A stretch of 64,000 bases of DNA from contig CM067082.1 in the NCBI GenBank assembly GCA_034008185.1, positions 155,069,895-155,133,894 of the forward strand, in the 5' to 3' direction. Source of the stretch: Gorsachius magnificus (taxonomy: Eukaryota > Chordata > Aves > Pelecaniformes > Ardeidae). The position numbers were made by a program, and so were the translations under genes. The notes under the pieces were generated by a model, which did no database searches, was not told the DNA's origin, and saw nothing but the letters and a program-made list of their open reading frames with translations. Below are positions 36,000 through 48,507 of the stretch, one piece after another; position 1 is the first letter of the stretch; every line of letters starts with the position of its first letter.

Positions 36000-36185
36000 T
36001 TTATATATTCAAATGCAATCTATTAAGCTGAATAATTTGAGCTATTTGATTGACAGGCTTCTCAAGATTATGTTTTATTTCTGTTCATATTTTCATATTG
36101 TGAGTACTATCACGCCACCAGGATACAAATAATTTCACTTTTAGCTATGCTTCAACGCTGCTGAATCATAGCAGCGAAATACTAC
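36000..36185. promoter_or_regulatory. Possible conserved noncoding element with PBX-MEIS/PREP site
   Basis: This AT-rich block contains TGATTGACAG at 36047-36056, the full decamer known for PBX-MEIS/PREP heterodimers. It also holds several AAT(C/T)A homeodomain-like cores and ACAAATAATTTC. It contains no repeat and no coding frame. The decamer is specific enough that only about one match is expected by chance over both strands in 10 times this length. Function is inferred, not shown. Confidence 0.28.
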
Positions 36186-37679
36186 CTTGAGGCCCATCTG
36201 TCCAAGGAGAACAAGAATCAATCCGAAGTTTATTTGTGCACAAACTGTACATAAATTACTGAGTTATAGGAAGCACCGTATCAGGTTCAGAAACATTACA
36301 TCATTATCAGCAGCTTCCATTTTGTCAGTTGCAATCACTAAAAATGTATCAAGTTTAAAGAACAATGACTTTTGGGGAGCTTTTGTAAATAAATCATGGG
36401 ATTTTTGTGCTTAATAGTCCCTTGTTAACACTTGAGTTTTTTATTACACTCTAATACTGATCAGGCTCGTCTCTACAATAGTAAAAGCTGAAAGTTTTGG
36501 TTTTGGGGGTTTTTTGTTCCTCCCCATGGAGAATTTACTGTTTCACATTATTTCATGATTTCAGAAACTGATGCTTCAAGAAACACAATAACTCTCAAGC
36601 CTTGAGGAAACCTTTTGATTTCATCACAAAAGCAGAAATGTGTCATGCTCTGCTCTACTTGATCTCTTAAGTTTCACAGTTCCAGGACTGCAGACTTTGC
36701 TTCACAACACCCAGAAAAAGAGCAAAGACTCCTAATGAAGGGAGAAGCAGATGTCCGTGGTGCGAAGCCTAGTCCAGTGATTCACAGCATGGGTTGACAG
36801 CAGATAAGTGATTCAGGGATGTCATATGGACCTTCCTTGACTCTTGGCTTCAGTGCACCCTCCGTGGTATCAGCTGGTGTTCACACAGCACAACAGTCCC
36901 TTCCCAATTTACCTCATCTTCCAGTGAGAGGCCGCACACCGAATCCCGTTCTGCAGCGTCTTTCCTAGTTCAACGTCACCTATCATTAATCACCGTGTTA
37001 AAGCATGATGCTGTGGAAACATGAGTTCACTCCATGGCAAGGAAAGCTCTTAGCCATCTGCGTAATACTTTTGCAGTATCACAGAATATCCCACTAAAAG
37101 CATAGAGGATTAAATGACACAAACCCTGCAACCTAACAGGGGTGTATTTTCATGAGAGCTTCTTTACTAAATAAAGTTCTGAAACCTTAAAAAAATCTGG
37201 GTTTATAATAATACATTTGAGAGAACTTCCACTTTCTTTATGGCTTCATTGAGTAGGTGGGGGGGAAAGCTGCAGACAAGGAATCTTGTTACACATTTAA
37301 GAAATATAACCCCTGGCACATTAGGCCTTCAAACAGTGCAGGGCTGATTTTTCAAGCACTCAGTATCTTCCTTTATCGGGTATTTATTTAGCCTGGAGAA
37401 GCAAAATAAATTTTCAGACCTAGGATGTGGTGAAATGTATTTATGCTCATTTACTGTTGCTGTTGCTATTTATCATTGGGAAAAGGACAGACAAACATTG
37501 ACAGAAAGATTTGCGTCACCAGAAGCAGCTTGGTATGTACTAATTGTACCATATTTTAGGTACAGAGGACAAGAAACTTCAGAACTGAAAATATAACTGT
37601 ATATTGTTTTTACAATTCAATTTAATCCTACTTTATTGAAATTCATAGCTGAATAAAGGATGCGGCGAGCTTAAAGTAT
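36186..37679. other. Noncoding sequence, no gene seen
   Basis: This is AT-rich unique sequence with a short frame at 36187-36414 (+) that has no domain. No mobile element is recognised. Confidence 0.55.
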
Positions 37680-37870
37680 TAAAATAGAATGTTCAGTATT
37701 CAAAAAAATTATAGTGTACTTCTACTTTTTCATTTAGTGAGATCAGTTAATCAACATGACCAATACCACCAAGTGCACTTGCAATAGCTCTATGAAGACA
37801 TTTCTGTTTTAAATAGTACTGAATGCAGTGTGATTTTTCAGCTTGCATATTGACATTAATAGAACTACTC
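37680..37870. promoter_or_regulatory. Possible conserved noncoding element with 12-bp palindrome
   Basis: The perfect palindrome CAAGTGCACTTG at 37770-37781 reads as two opposed CAAGTG motifs, the core bound by NKX2-class homeodomain proteins, and is also an E-box-like CANNTG overlap. The surrounding AT-rich sequence has SOX/TTGACATTAAT-like content and no coding frame. The regulatory role is an inference from motif structure. Confidence 0.25.
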
Positions 37871-39868
37871 CAGGCCATGCTAAATTATGTTTTATATGCT
37901 GTGGTGTAAGGCACCAAAAATAGGCTTGATAAGCAAATAGCGAAATATAGCATACTCAAAAGATAAGGATGAACTTTTGGCACTATATATTCTACATGGC
38001 CACGGAGCCCATGTGGACTGCTCCATCAGTTCTTTCACTGCTTCTTGAAATGGTAATTTTTAAAAAAATTCATATGCAGGGAATTCATCTGCCCACATGT
38101 GCCTAGTGCTGTGTCTTGGCATGTAGTAGTAGAAGTACTTGCCACCCCCCTTCTCCCCTTGTGGTCAACAGAGACCTAACCAATATAATCACTATGTTCA
38201 GAGAAACACCCTTCATCCTAAAGATATTTTGCACAGATGCTCAAAGGCTGAATGCTTGTTAAAATGGAGAAAAACCCCATCATTTGTTAGGATCTTCTTA
38301 TAGTTCAATGTTCACGTGTGAAATCAAATTGCTCAAACTGGACTATTGGTTGCTGTCCTCTGGTCACAGGGGTCTCCATTGCAAGACACCTTGCAGTAGT
38401 ACCTGCAGCTGAATCTGGTGAGGCTTCCCGAACCACTGTTCTATTCACTTATCATTGAGGTGTGGTCCCGTGCGAACACTCCAGCTCATCTACAATCTGT
38501 CTTTATTGATAATATTAACCACATACAAAACATCTCTTAAAACTTTTAGCCACCTATGACACACTGTCTTACAAGATTATTTCTGCTCCTACTGGAAAGT
38601 TTGGATTGTTTGTTTACAAATATCTGTCTACGGTTCAATAAATTCTGCAGCAAAGAACTGCCTGGAAATCAATGAGTCACTTTACCCAGGATGTTAATCA
38701 ATGCATGGAAGCATACAAATTAGACTGGGCTCAGCAGGATGTGCCTGGGGGAATCGCCAGAACTGTATGAAATTCCCACCTGGGGAGCTCCTGTAACCCT
38801 CAGTTAAATGGCTGGTTGTTCAGCCAGTCCCCTAGTTTCAGTTCTGTCCAATGCCTCAGAACAGTCCATTATCTCATCTGTGCAGACAACTAGTTGGGCA
38901 GTCCCTGAAACACCCAGGGAATTAATGGCTTAAATGTACTGTGCAAGAACCATCACAATCCTGATACCCCCTTACACTACAATTGTAACTGAAGAACAAA
39001 TTTTATTTTCATACCTACAAGTCATTTATAACTGATGTCCCATAGGTCTTGCCACATGGCCAAAACCTGGGCAGATGAATTGCATCTAGAAAGTGCTTCT
39101 TTCTCACCACTCACTCCAGTGAGTCCAGAATAACTGCTCCCACTGTTTATGTCTCCACTTCGTCTTGAGTCCCAGACACTGTGACTTTCAGGCATGACTC
39201 ACTGTTATCTTATGACAACTCTGAACCATATGCTAACGTCAACTGGAAATTAAGAAGGAAGTGTGAAAGTTTTGAACAAACACAGAAGGAAATTGCTGGA
39301 ACAGCTTTCTGATCAGAGCACTGCAAGCTAAAAAGCTGACTGAATTATCGTCCTTACGCTGTGATGAACTTCTATTCAGAACTTCTATTCATTTCAGAAG
39401 TTCACTACAAGAAGCAGAGTTACAAAAGCACTTGAAATACCTAGAGATGAAACAGGCAGCAAAAAGAAGGCTGAGGCATGACTGAAGGTTTACGATTCAA
39501 TATTTAGAACAACTTTAGTAGTCCTAGACCGATAAACCCACAGTTATCCCCTTAAATTCTCTATTGTGCAAGTAATGTTTTATCAAAAGTCTTCATAGGG
39601 TTGTGATATATATGTTCTCAGTTATTAGAAAACAGATTTAAGATGATGGATGTTTATTGCCTCTTATTCTGTCCAGGAAGCCTTCCACCCCCCAGAGAGA
39701 TCAATGATAAACAGTTTTCTACACTATAGTGGAAGGAAAGCCACTTTCTCACACTCCAGTTTTTCTCTCCCTTGTCACTCATGTGTTGCATGACATCCAA
39801 GGAAAGATCTACTGTATTATTGTTTTTATTTCTTTTTAAATTATTTTCTTTTATTGTTTTGCCCTCAG
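37871..39868. other. Noncoding sequence, no gene seen
   Basis: No open frame above 60 codons occurs between 37871 and 39650 on either strand, and I recognise no mobile element. The last 60 bases are a long T-rich tract leading to CAG at 39866-39868. Confidence 0.55.
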
Positions 39869-40065
39869 GTTCCAATGGGAAGACAGAAATACAGAAGACA
39901 ACTAAAGAGCATCAAAAGTTTGACAAAGACAAAGGATACATAAAAGCACTGATCAAAGAAAGTCCAGTCTTCATCTTTGATGACGGCAATGAAATACTAA
40001 GAAGATCTCATTCTCTCTGGGGTTACATTTATCATTTTAATTCATGTCAAGGGAAAAAATGTTAA
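39869..40065 (+). other. Weak candidate terminal exon
   Basis: A very long pyrimidine-rich tract (about 39815-39860) ends in TTTTGCCCTCAG. The frame that follows stays open for about 64 codons to a TAA at 40063-40065. The predicted peptide is rich in Lys, Asp and Glu and then aromatic, and I recognise no domain. No good donor follows, so it would have to be a last exon, yet no nearby AATAAA is evident before 41220. It is probably chance. Confidence 0.1.
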
Positions 40066-43000
40066 GATGTATTATGTCTGGATTTGCCAATTCCGATCCA
40101 CAACTGGCTAATCCACAATGCCAACACCTTCCTGAGACTAACAGAGTCAATGCTTCTTGCTTTCAGCCAGGAGGCATTAGAGGAATATTTGAGCCACATT
40201 ATGTGCAAGTATTTCATACCCACTAGATTTGCATGTCCCGGTTTTAAGTATGACACCAAAATTCAAAGCAAACTCCACCTGAAACTGCCGAAATTTGCCT
40301 CCTTTCTAGTTCAAACAGTAAAGAACTCTTGGGATTCTCACTGTACCTTTAAAGAAAAATCAATTTCTCTTCCTACTAAGATTAATTTTATAAGTCCTTT
40401 GTTAGGCATGGATACATATTTTAAAATCTATTTTAGCCTTTATAACACATAGCTGGCCAAAGGCTGCTGAGAAAGGAGGATATCTGGAAACTCTCCAAGG
40501 ATCAAAAAATAATGACAGTTGCAGAACACCTAAAATGGACTGCTTGCTACCTGGAAAATGTCATAAGTTCTCTAACCTCAAGAGCTTCTCCACGTGTATC
40601 AGAGAAGAATTTCTACCTATCACTAACACGATTATAATAACTGTCACTTACCTCAAAAGCCAGTTAGGCAATTTAGGAGCAACACATTGAAAATGTGAAA
40701 TGCAAGATCAAGGATATGCCATAAAGGACAGACAGCCAAGCTAGGTATGGATTTTCAGTGCATCATTGTCTGTAGGCTGACCTGGTGAACACGCTCTTTA
40801 CACAACATTAAATGTGAAGTTTTTTTCCTCTTGACCAAAGAGAGAAAACTTACTTTCCAGCCCAACCCAAATACAATTAAAAGCAAACAGAACCCTGTTG
40901 CCAAGTAGTTAATGAGCTCTAAACTCACATCTGAAGTGGTTCTGTGGCAAATCATTGGGGGTCCAGGGTTCCATAGTATTAGTACAATATTTTCAGACCT
41001 CAGTGAGGAACCTCACTGGGTTTTGGCTTTGTTTATTTTTATTAAGATATGACAGAAGCTTGATAATTGAGGAAGACAGGGTGTTTCCAGACAACTGGCC
41101 CTTACAGAAGGCTACGGGAAATGTATCTGAGGGTGGCTGTGTGTCCTCATTGCAGTCACTGCAGTCTGTCCAGGTACTAACGTTCATGGTAACTCTACTC
41201 CTGGATTTCCTTCCTTGTTTTTAATAAAAATGTCACTCAGATATGAATGAGGTCAGGCTCATGTGTTTGTTTGGTTTGGTCTTTGTTTTTCAGATTCTTT
41301 CTTCTTTAGTTTGTTCCATCCATAATCTAGAGTCATCAAACAAGATTCAAATTAGATGTAAGCAATGCAGATGAGGTATTTTGTATCTATGAATTACCAG
41401 AAAATTTTCTGAACCTTCTAGGAAAAATGGCATCTGCAAGAAATGTAGGGCAGGTATTTCATGCATTCCTACCACTTTTGACTCAGAGGAACTGCAGGAT
41501 TTGTTTTTCCTCATCACCGAGTTTTTGAAAAAGGGAAGAAAAAAGAGAAGTACATGAGAGCATTGCCTTTCACTGGATAATGATTTCTACAGAACCATGA
41601 GTAATGTTTGTGAAAAAACAGAGCATAAGAAGTGTCAACATCTCTAATGCCAGTATCACGGCAAGCATTACGAAAGGGTGTTTTCTCTGCATTTGTAGCA
41701 ATATTTTTTGCTCTGAGATGATGCCACCATTCCATCTGAGGCAGAAGGGGGAAATTTCCACTTTCCACAGTATTACTTCTGTACCACATTATACATTCTT
41801 GGGAAAACTTATGCTTTAAGCAGACAACACGAGGTGAGCTACTTCTGTGAAGTGAATGACGTAAAAGTTGCCCCCTCCATAACATGACTTAGCCTTTGCC
41901 TGCAAAGATGACGTACATTGTGTCAGGGTGTTTTCATTTGGTATTCCATGGGGTGACAAAACTCATGTACTCGGTGTCTCATTCATAGTTTCTCTTCCAG
42001 TGCAAACACAAAGGTGATGTAATAAAGACAAGTCATACTGTAGGAAAATAAGATCCTCTGAGCGTTAAATGAAACTACTTCTGATCATGCCCATCCCTTG
42101 TTTATAGAGATTATACTTACCCAGTTGTGGAACAGAGATATCAAGTGACTGGAGGTAGCTGAAAATCCTTCATTGAAATCGTGCTGTGGAGAATTGGTTT
42201 TTTTTCAGTGATACAGTATCACTTGAAAAAAAGATTAATACATGTCCGCCTTCAATAATAACACTTCACACTTCATCCAAGAAGAAAAAAAAAAAAAAGA
42301 AAACGACGCTATTTCTCTTACGGTTTTGATAGTGCCGGGGCGAAGTAAAACAGTGAGGAGAAATTAGTTTTACTTTGAGGGAGCCTGAACAGATTCAGCT
42401 TTGGTCCTAAAGCCAGGCAGCCTTGTTAGCTGGGCTTCAGCTGAGCCAGTATTTGCTGACTCTCAGCAGCATGTATCATATCATTATAGTGAGAGTCCAA
42501 GTCCTTTGATTTATCACGGTCAGAGACAGTTTTTCTGCATCCCCACTGTCTAGGGAGGCAGAACCACAGAAGATGTAACAGGCAGAATTTTTTTCCTGCA
42601 GCATGCTAGAAGTGCTACTCTAAATGCTGTTTTGGCTCTTAGAAAATATTTTAATTCAATATTTGATTAAGAAATCAGTGATTTCTCTCCCAAGGAAATT
42701 TCTCACCGGCTGTTTCCATGACAAAGACAACCACACGCAGAGTCACTGATGACTAAGGGATACATTTAGCTAGCTCGCTTCATCTTTTCAGCCAGTTGCC
42801 TTTTGGAAGGTGTTTTCTTTAACTATTTGTCAGAACTTTTTGAAAGAGGACTCAAATTATTTGCAAATTGATCAGCTGAGTCTGCACCATGTCCAAGAAA
42901 AAGGGGGGAAAAAAAAGGAGGAAAGAAGACAACCTTCATGCCATTTTTTCATCTTCAGTGGTTCCCAGATTCTGAGCAGAAAAGAAACATTAACAATTCT

Positions 43001-43559
43001 TGATTAATTTTCTCATCTCGCAAAACACCAATAAATTTATACCCAGTGTCCATAGAGTAATTATGTGATGACTTGTACACTGGTTTTCTTCCTCTTTATC
43101 ATAATTTGATTCTGATATAACTGAATGGCTTTCCTCTCCCTCCCAATATTTTCTTTTCCTCTGCTCGTCCACTGACATTTCTCAGTTTTCATTTCATTAT
43201 CAGGTTATCACCAAACTTCACAGCCATCCTGCTGCATATATTATTCCTTCAGCATATACTATTCCTATTTGCAGATGTCAGGGCATGCTCTCATCTTTTC
43301 CACAATTCTTACTCTAACATTATATACTCTGTATTTCAGCAAATAATAAAGCTTTTACTGTTTTTTATTATATCTGCAAAATACACTTGCCTTCCTGTGC
43401 TCTTTATTATTAATTTTATTTTTTTCAGAACTGTGTTTCAAACTAGTTTATTTTTATCACACTGCAGTATGTATGCATTCAAACTTTAAAAAAGAGCAGT
43501 TACAGCTCAAGTTCAAGTCTCAAACAAGTTTTGATTCAGACATTGCACAGTTCTGAAAG
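40066..43559. other. Noncoding sequence, no gene seen
   Basis: Open frames at 40084-40452 (+), 41514-41885 (-) and 40955-41224 (+) are the longest, but they lack domains and overlap antisense frames. An A-run lies at about 42284-42302. The stretch after it (ACGACGCTATTTC, GCCGGGGCGAAG) has more CpG than its surroundings. No mobile element is recognised. Confidence 0.5.
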
Positions 43560-43730
43560 ATTAGTTTTGCCTTTGCAAAATGGTACTCACGTTAACGATT
43601 GATTTTGCTCATTTTTCCTTCTTTAATACATTTGTCATTCATATCAATAAATCTCGATTCGTTTTCATTAGAGATGAGCCATTAAATGTACTGGTAATTC
43701 AGCTAATTAAATTGGTAATCTGTTGACTAG
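43560..43730. promoter_or_regulatory. Possible conserved noncoding element (homeodomain-rich)
   Basis: The sequence carries GTTAACGATTGATTTTG, ATCAATAAATC and CAGCTAATTAAATTGGTAAT, a dense set of TAAT/ATTA cores without repeats or open frames. The texture is that of developmental conserved elements, but AT-rich DNA yields such cores by chance. Confidence 0.2.
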
Positions 43731-43845
43731 AAAAAGATGACCTTTTAGTGAATGCATTAGCAGAATGGGAACATACTGCTGCTAAATAAATTGTATTACC
43801 TAACATGATACAACTAGGATTTGCTAATATCCTTTGTTTAAGGCA

Positions 43846-43890
43846 GGAAAAAAAAAAAAAAAAAAAAAAGAAGAAAAGAGAAAAAAAAGA
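43846..43890. repeat. Poly(A) run with A/G continuation
   Basis: A run of more than 20 A residues is followed by GAAGAAAAGAGAAAAAAAAG. It generates false lysine- and phenylalanine-rich frames on the two strands. No LINE body adjoins it. Confidence 0.85.
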
Positions 43891-44828
43891 GTTATTCAAA
43901 GACCAGTGATTTCCCTGACATGTGTTGTACTGGGAAAGAGACAACTTTTTTTTTTTAATCTCTGCAGTAATATTGTTTGTGTCCTGCCGACCTCCAAAAC
44001 CCAAACTGAGCCACAGACCTAACATTTTATGGTGTCATAAGTTCAAGCAGTACGCAGTGTCCTGTAACATGGAAAAATATCCTTAAATAAACCACTTCGA
44101 AATTTGCACAAGTTAATTATTTGTACTGTGCTGTAAGTAACACATCCTTTCATTCTCCTTTCCCAAACTACTTAATCTAGGCTCACATAACACCCAGATA
44201 GGAGACCAGCTCAGCATTTTGAATGCTACAGATACAGAACAAGAAAATCTGTCTAGTAATTGGCAAATATCAAGTGAGGAAGTTAAATGAGTGCCAAAAT
44301 TTAATTTTGTTTCATCATGGCAATTAAGTTCAAGGAGAAAAATAAAAAAATGTGGATTATGTAAACGAAACTGGTCTGTTTTGGTTCCCGTTACCATCAG
44401 TCAATAGTGAAGCATAGGGACCAGTTCATGTTGCACTAAAACAGTGCCTAAATCTGTCCTAAAATCATCCTGAAAAAGCCTGAGTTTGTCCATTAATTAC
44501 AAGGGGACACCTGAGCAACCAGGTGTGCAGACTGGGATTGTCTAGCACTGGATGAGAAAAGTGTCACACATGATTTAATAATGTAATTATTCAATTTGCA
44601 ACTCTCACCCACATTCTAACTGTGCCAAGACTGGCTTGCTAGATAGTCATTTCTGGGGCCACAACTGTCACATATAAAATTAAACATCTTAACACTTACT
44701 TTTTAAAAGTTCCTTGCCTGCTCAGTACAAACACTCTTCACTTCTGGATGCCTGATAGTGACAGAGAAAGAAGAGAATTAAAAAAAAAAAATAAAAAAAA
44801 GAGCATGTTACACTATTTATTCATATAC
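43891..44828. other. Noncoding sequence, no gene seen
   Basis: A minus-strand frame at 44113-44397 has no domain. A-runs occur at 44780-44802. No mobile element is seen until the CR1 end at 44830. Confidence 0.55.
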
Positions 44829-44829
44829 G

Positions 44830-44918
44830 CTGGTGGACTTGGCAGTGTTAGGTTTATGGTTGGACTTGATGATGTTAAGGGTCTTTTCCAACCGAAATGG
44901 TTCTATGATTCTATGATT
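44830..44918 (+). mobile_element. CR1 LINE 3' end, very short
   Basis: Only about 90 bp remain: TGGTGGACTTGGCAGTGTTAG, then GGTTGGACTTGATGATGTTAAGG, TCTTTTCCAACC and the tail TTCTATGATTCTATGATT. The phrase TTGGACTTGATGAT differs from the other copies here, marking a third CR1 subfamily. It could also be the CR1-derived tail of a SINE, but no tRNA-like head precedes it. Confidence 0.85.
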
Positions 44919-47314
44919 ATTTACCTGGGGTTTACAAGTCCTATAATTTTTACATCTTCAGCATGGACAGAAAATTGTTTATTGCCCATCAGTTGAACCC
45001 TAACATCTTGGCTTGAAATAATAATACCTTTTTCCCCACACCCTGGCAATTGTTTCAGCTCATGGGAGATACATGGAGCTTCTCTGTCTGACTTTCTGCT
45101 TCTTTTTATCTGCCTCCTTTATTCCATGACCTCTGAATTTAAACCATGTTGTTTGTACAGACTGTTGGGAGGAAGAAATCATTCTTTCAGTGAGTTAAGT
45201 GTTGTGGTTTTGCTGTGGTTTTTTGGTTGGTTTTGTTTTGTTTTGTTTTAAGGGGGTGTTTTCCAGGTTTTATGCACAGTTCTAGAGGCCAACAACAAGA
45301 TGTTTCCCCAATATCATCTTAGCAGAAAGATTCTTTTGTGTAAACTAAACAGATCAAATGCCTAAATAAGAAAAGTCTTTTAGCACATGCCAGTATCGTA
45401 TTTGTAATAAGTAAACACGTGTCTTGGAATTACTATGGATGCAATACAGATGTCCAGAAGACAAGCAGGAGAGATTTTGAGTTGCAGTATCCCTGAATGC
45501 CTCTGCAACTGAGAATGCCAGTTCATGTTCCTGGATCTAAGATTTGAATGAATTATGGTGAAAGATTTCTGGGTTTGGCAGCATTTACTGTCTTTTCCCT
45601 CATTAAAATCCTTTCATACTGAGAATGAGCCTGGCACAACTTCACCAAATAATTTCATGAAAATAACAAAACAGTGGTAAATGTCCTTTTTTAGCAATTC
45701 TTAATCTTTGTCACACATCAGCTGTCAGTCCAGACTCAATCCTTAAATCTAGCCCAGCATTCTTAGCCCAGTCTTCCCACAATGATGAAAAGTAAACTCA
45801 CAATTTAGAGCTAAAAACACAGCACAATATAGTTTCACTGCCATGAAATTCCAGTAATCAGGGGTGTTTACGTGCTCTTCTGGACTTTTCAACTGAGCCT
45901 GAAGTTGCAGGCCAAGCTGGAACAACCGATAGCGGAGATGTCCAGGTTGGTCAGGGGAATGGAAAACTCTTCAGGAGTGACAGAGCGTGCAACAACCTTG
46001 CAAAATGAAGACTGAGAGGAAGCAGGCTGGGTAAAAGCAGAGAGGAGTGAGATTTATCTGAAAAGCCAGTGAGTGTCAGGATAAAACAGGTAGAAATGGA
46101 ATATTGAACGCATGTCAGATGGAAATGACAAGATTCTTGGTTTTCAGGGCAATTAGGTTTTGTAATAGCCTCTCAAGAAGAGGAGGAACAACAAAGGCCA
46201 GCTACATTCAAAACAGAACACAATAAGTTTTTGAAGGTAATTATATGGTATCAAGGCTCTGCCATACAGGGTTTGAAATGGATTATTGAGCAGTCTCTTA
46301 TTCTTATCTTTCCATATCTTCAAATCAGAGTACCCTAGAAACATTTATCTGGGAATAAGCCACTGGACTTGGGGGATAAACATGTACATATGGAGTGTGC
46401 CTAGCTTGTCTTGTTAAAAAAAAAGCAATGGAAAACGTCCTAACAGCTATGGAAATGTAAGCTGCTACCCAACCATGTCATATGTCAAAACATTTCCTAG
46501 TGAATGTGAGTATAGAGTTAATATTCACAGTATAACAAAGGGAAAGATGACAGAGAGTAAAGGGCCTCTAAATCAGTGGGATTTCTTCAAAATTATCTCA
46601 GAAGAAGAGGACTGTTAATGGCTACATTTCTGTTATGGAGATTTTTAAAGACCTATTTTTCGATTTTAAAGCAAAACGTTGAGACCTGTAATAGGCATTG
46701 AACTGTGAATATATAAAACCAGAGATGAACTAAAGCCAAACAATCTGATTTTAAGGTAAGCAAGGTCCTAAATGCAGCCCTCAACAAGCCTCAGGACAGA
46801 TATGTTTTAACAATCCTTTAGCACATTCCAGCTTGAAACTTCTAGTGAAATATTAACTGTCTGCTGTATAATAATGTTTGACAACAGTGATATGGTATTT
46901 AGATCTAACATCTCTCATCTAACAACTGAAGAACATTTATAGACAATTATAGACAATTAATTGGGACTGACCATATGTTATAGAGGTTGGGAAATGTTTC
47001 TGTCCTGTTTTTTAAATGTGAGATTTCATGTATATGTCTGTACTGTTTAGATACAAACCAAGTCACAAAAGCAATGAGACAGTTTCAACCCAGCACTGTT
47101 ACCAAGTCCAGCTTTAATCTCTGAGCAGCTAAAATCTCACTGATGCAAAACCCAAGGTGAACATGTGCCCAGCAGAACATGCCACAGGCTTCCTGATCCA
47201 TACTTCACAAATGAGCAGCAGGTAAGATAGGGAGAGCTGGCTTCCCATAGCCAAATCACAGTACAAATACAATTATCAGAAACATCCTGCTGTTTACAGG
47301 AGATGGAAATATTT
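44919..47314. other. Noncoding sequence, no gene seen
   Basis: This is unique AT-rich sequence with a (GTTTT)n-like stretch at about 45205-45252 and a 10-base direct repeat, ATAGACAATT, near 46939-46960. The minus-strand frame at 46153-46344 has no domain. No mobile element is recognised. Confidence 0.55.
45205..45252. repeat. G/T-rich simple repeat
   Basis: GGTTTTGCTGTGGTTTTTTGG passes into GTTTT units repeated four times. It is low-complexity only. Confidence 0.75.
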
Positions 47315-47590
47315 CACAGAATCCCAGAATCCCAGAATGTCAGGGGTTGGGAGGGACCTCTGGGGATCACCCAGTCCAACCCTCCTGCTAAAGCAGGCTC
47401 ATCCAGAGCAGGGGGCACGGGACATTGTCCAGGCGGGGTTTGAATATCTCCAGAGAAGGAGACTCCACAGCCCCCCTGGGCAGCCTGTTCCAGTGCCTTG
47501 TCACCCTCAAAGTAAAGAAGTTCTTCCTCATGTTCAACTGAAACCTCTTCTGCTTCAGTTTGTGCTCATTGGCCCTTGTTTAGAGGCTCC
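47315..47590 (-). mobile_element. CR1 LINE, 5'-truncated, second subfamily
   Basis: It starts CACAGAATCCCAGAATCCCAG (tail in reverse complement), then GGGTTGGGAGGGACCTC, AAGCAGGCTCATCCAGAGCAG and GAATATCTCCAGAGAAGGAG. It is the same subfamily as the copies at 29587 and 63239. The plus-strand frame at 47337-47600 is antisense to it and is not a gene. Confidence 0.9.
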
Positions 47591-48507
47591 TTCAGAGTAG
47601 TGTCTGCCAGTGATTTCCATGTTCCCATTCTTGATAGAAAAAACTGTACCTTCCCTTACCCATTAAAGTCCTTACTCTTGGAGAGGCCATAATCTGGGGA
47701 AAATCTTGGCACCCAAGATACACTAAAAGAAGAAAAAAATGAGGAAAATAATAAACTTTAGTGGAGAAAAGGATGTTGAGGTGATGAATCTAGATCTTCC
47801 AAATTTGTTGAGTGTGAAGTAATGATGTAAAAAAAAAATAAATATTTGTGATTTTTTTTAAATTAGAAGTCCCTATTTTGTCTAGCACACAATTTCAACA
47901 GAAGATTCTTTTTTTATGATCTTACAAATGAGTTTTCTTTTTGGTTCTGAGTGGAAGGCTCTTCTAAATACAAGGAAAAGAGGATTAAATGTTATGAATT
48001 ATTCCAGTACCACTTCTTGTTACATTTTCATCTTTCCCAATATAAATTAAGGGTTGTCACAGTAAATATAATCCATCTGAAAACAGCTCAGAGCAAATCT
48101 GGGTCACTGATTTTGTGGAAAGATCTGTTCTCTGTCTGCAGGTTTTTGATATTTTTATAAATAACTGTGACTACAGTATTGAAATTGTGTATTTCAAGCT
48201 AATAGATGAAAGCTTCAAAAATTAGGAGTAGCCAGATGAAGAAAAACAGGAACATTTTAAATATAGGATAAATGTTACAGGTAGAAATGGGATCTAATTC
48301 AGATAAATGTAAAATATTCAACTATGGAGCAAACACTGACAAAGAGCATATATTAAAAGAAAGAAGACACTTAAAAAATTGGAGAGCACTGTAGAAAGAA
48401 AATAAGATGGAACAAACCAGAACAAGGCACTGTATGGATGACTGAAGAAAAATAGAAAGAAAAAAGTAAATAAACTCCTGTATGGAAAGAACTGAGATGG
48501 AGAATTA
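47591..48507. other. Noncoding sequence, no gene seen
   Basis: A purine-rich and A-rich stretch lies between two CR1 copies, with A-runs at 47827-47840 and 48445-48470. The frame at 47951-48160 (+) has no domain. Confidence 0.55.

Noticed and set aside
40084..40452. 122-codon plus-strand open frame
   Set aside because: It has no domain. Overlapping frames in other phases and on the other strand point to chance.
41514..41885. 123-codon minus-strand open frame
   Set aside because: It has no recognisable family, and overlapping plus- and minus-strand frames read the same bases.
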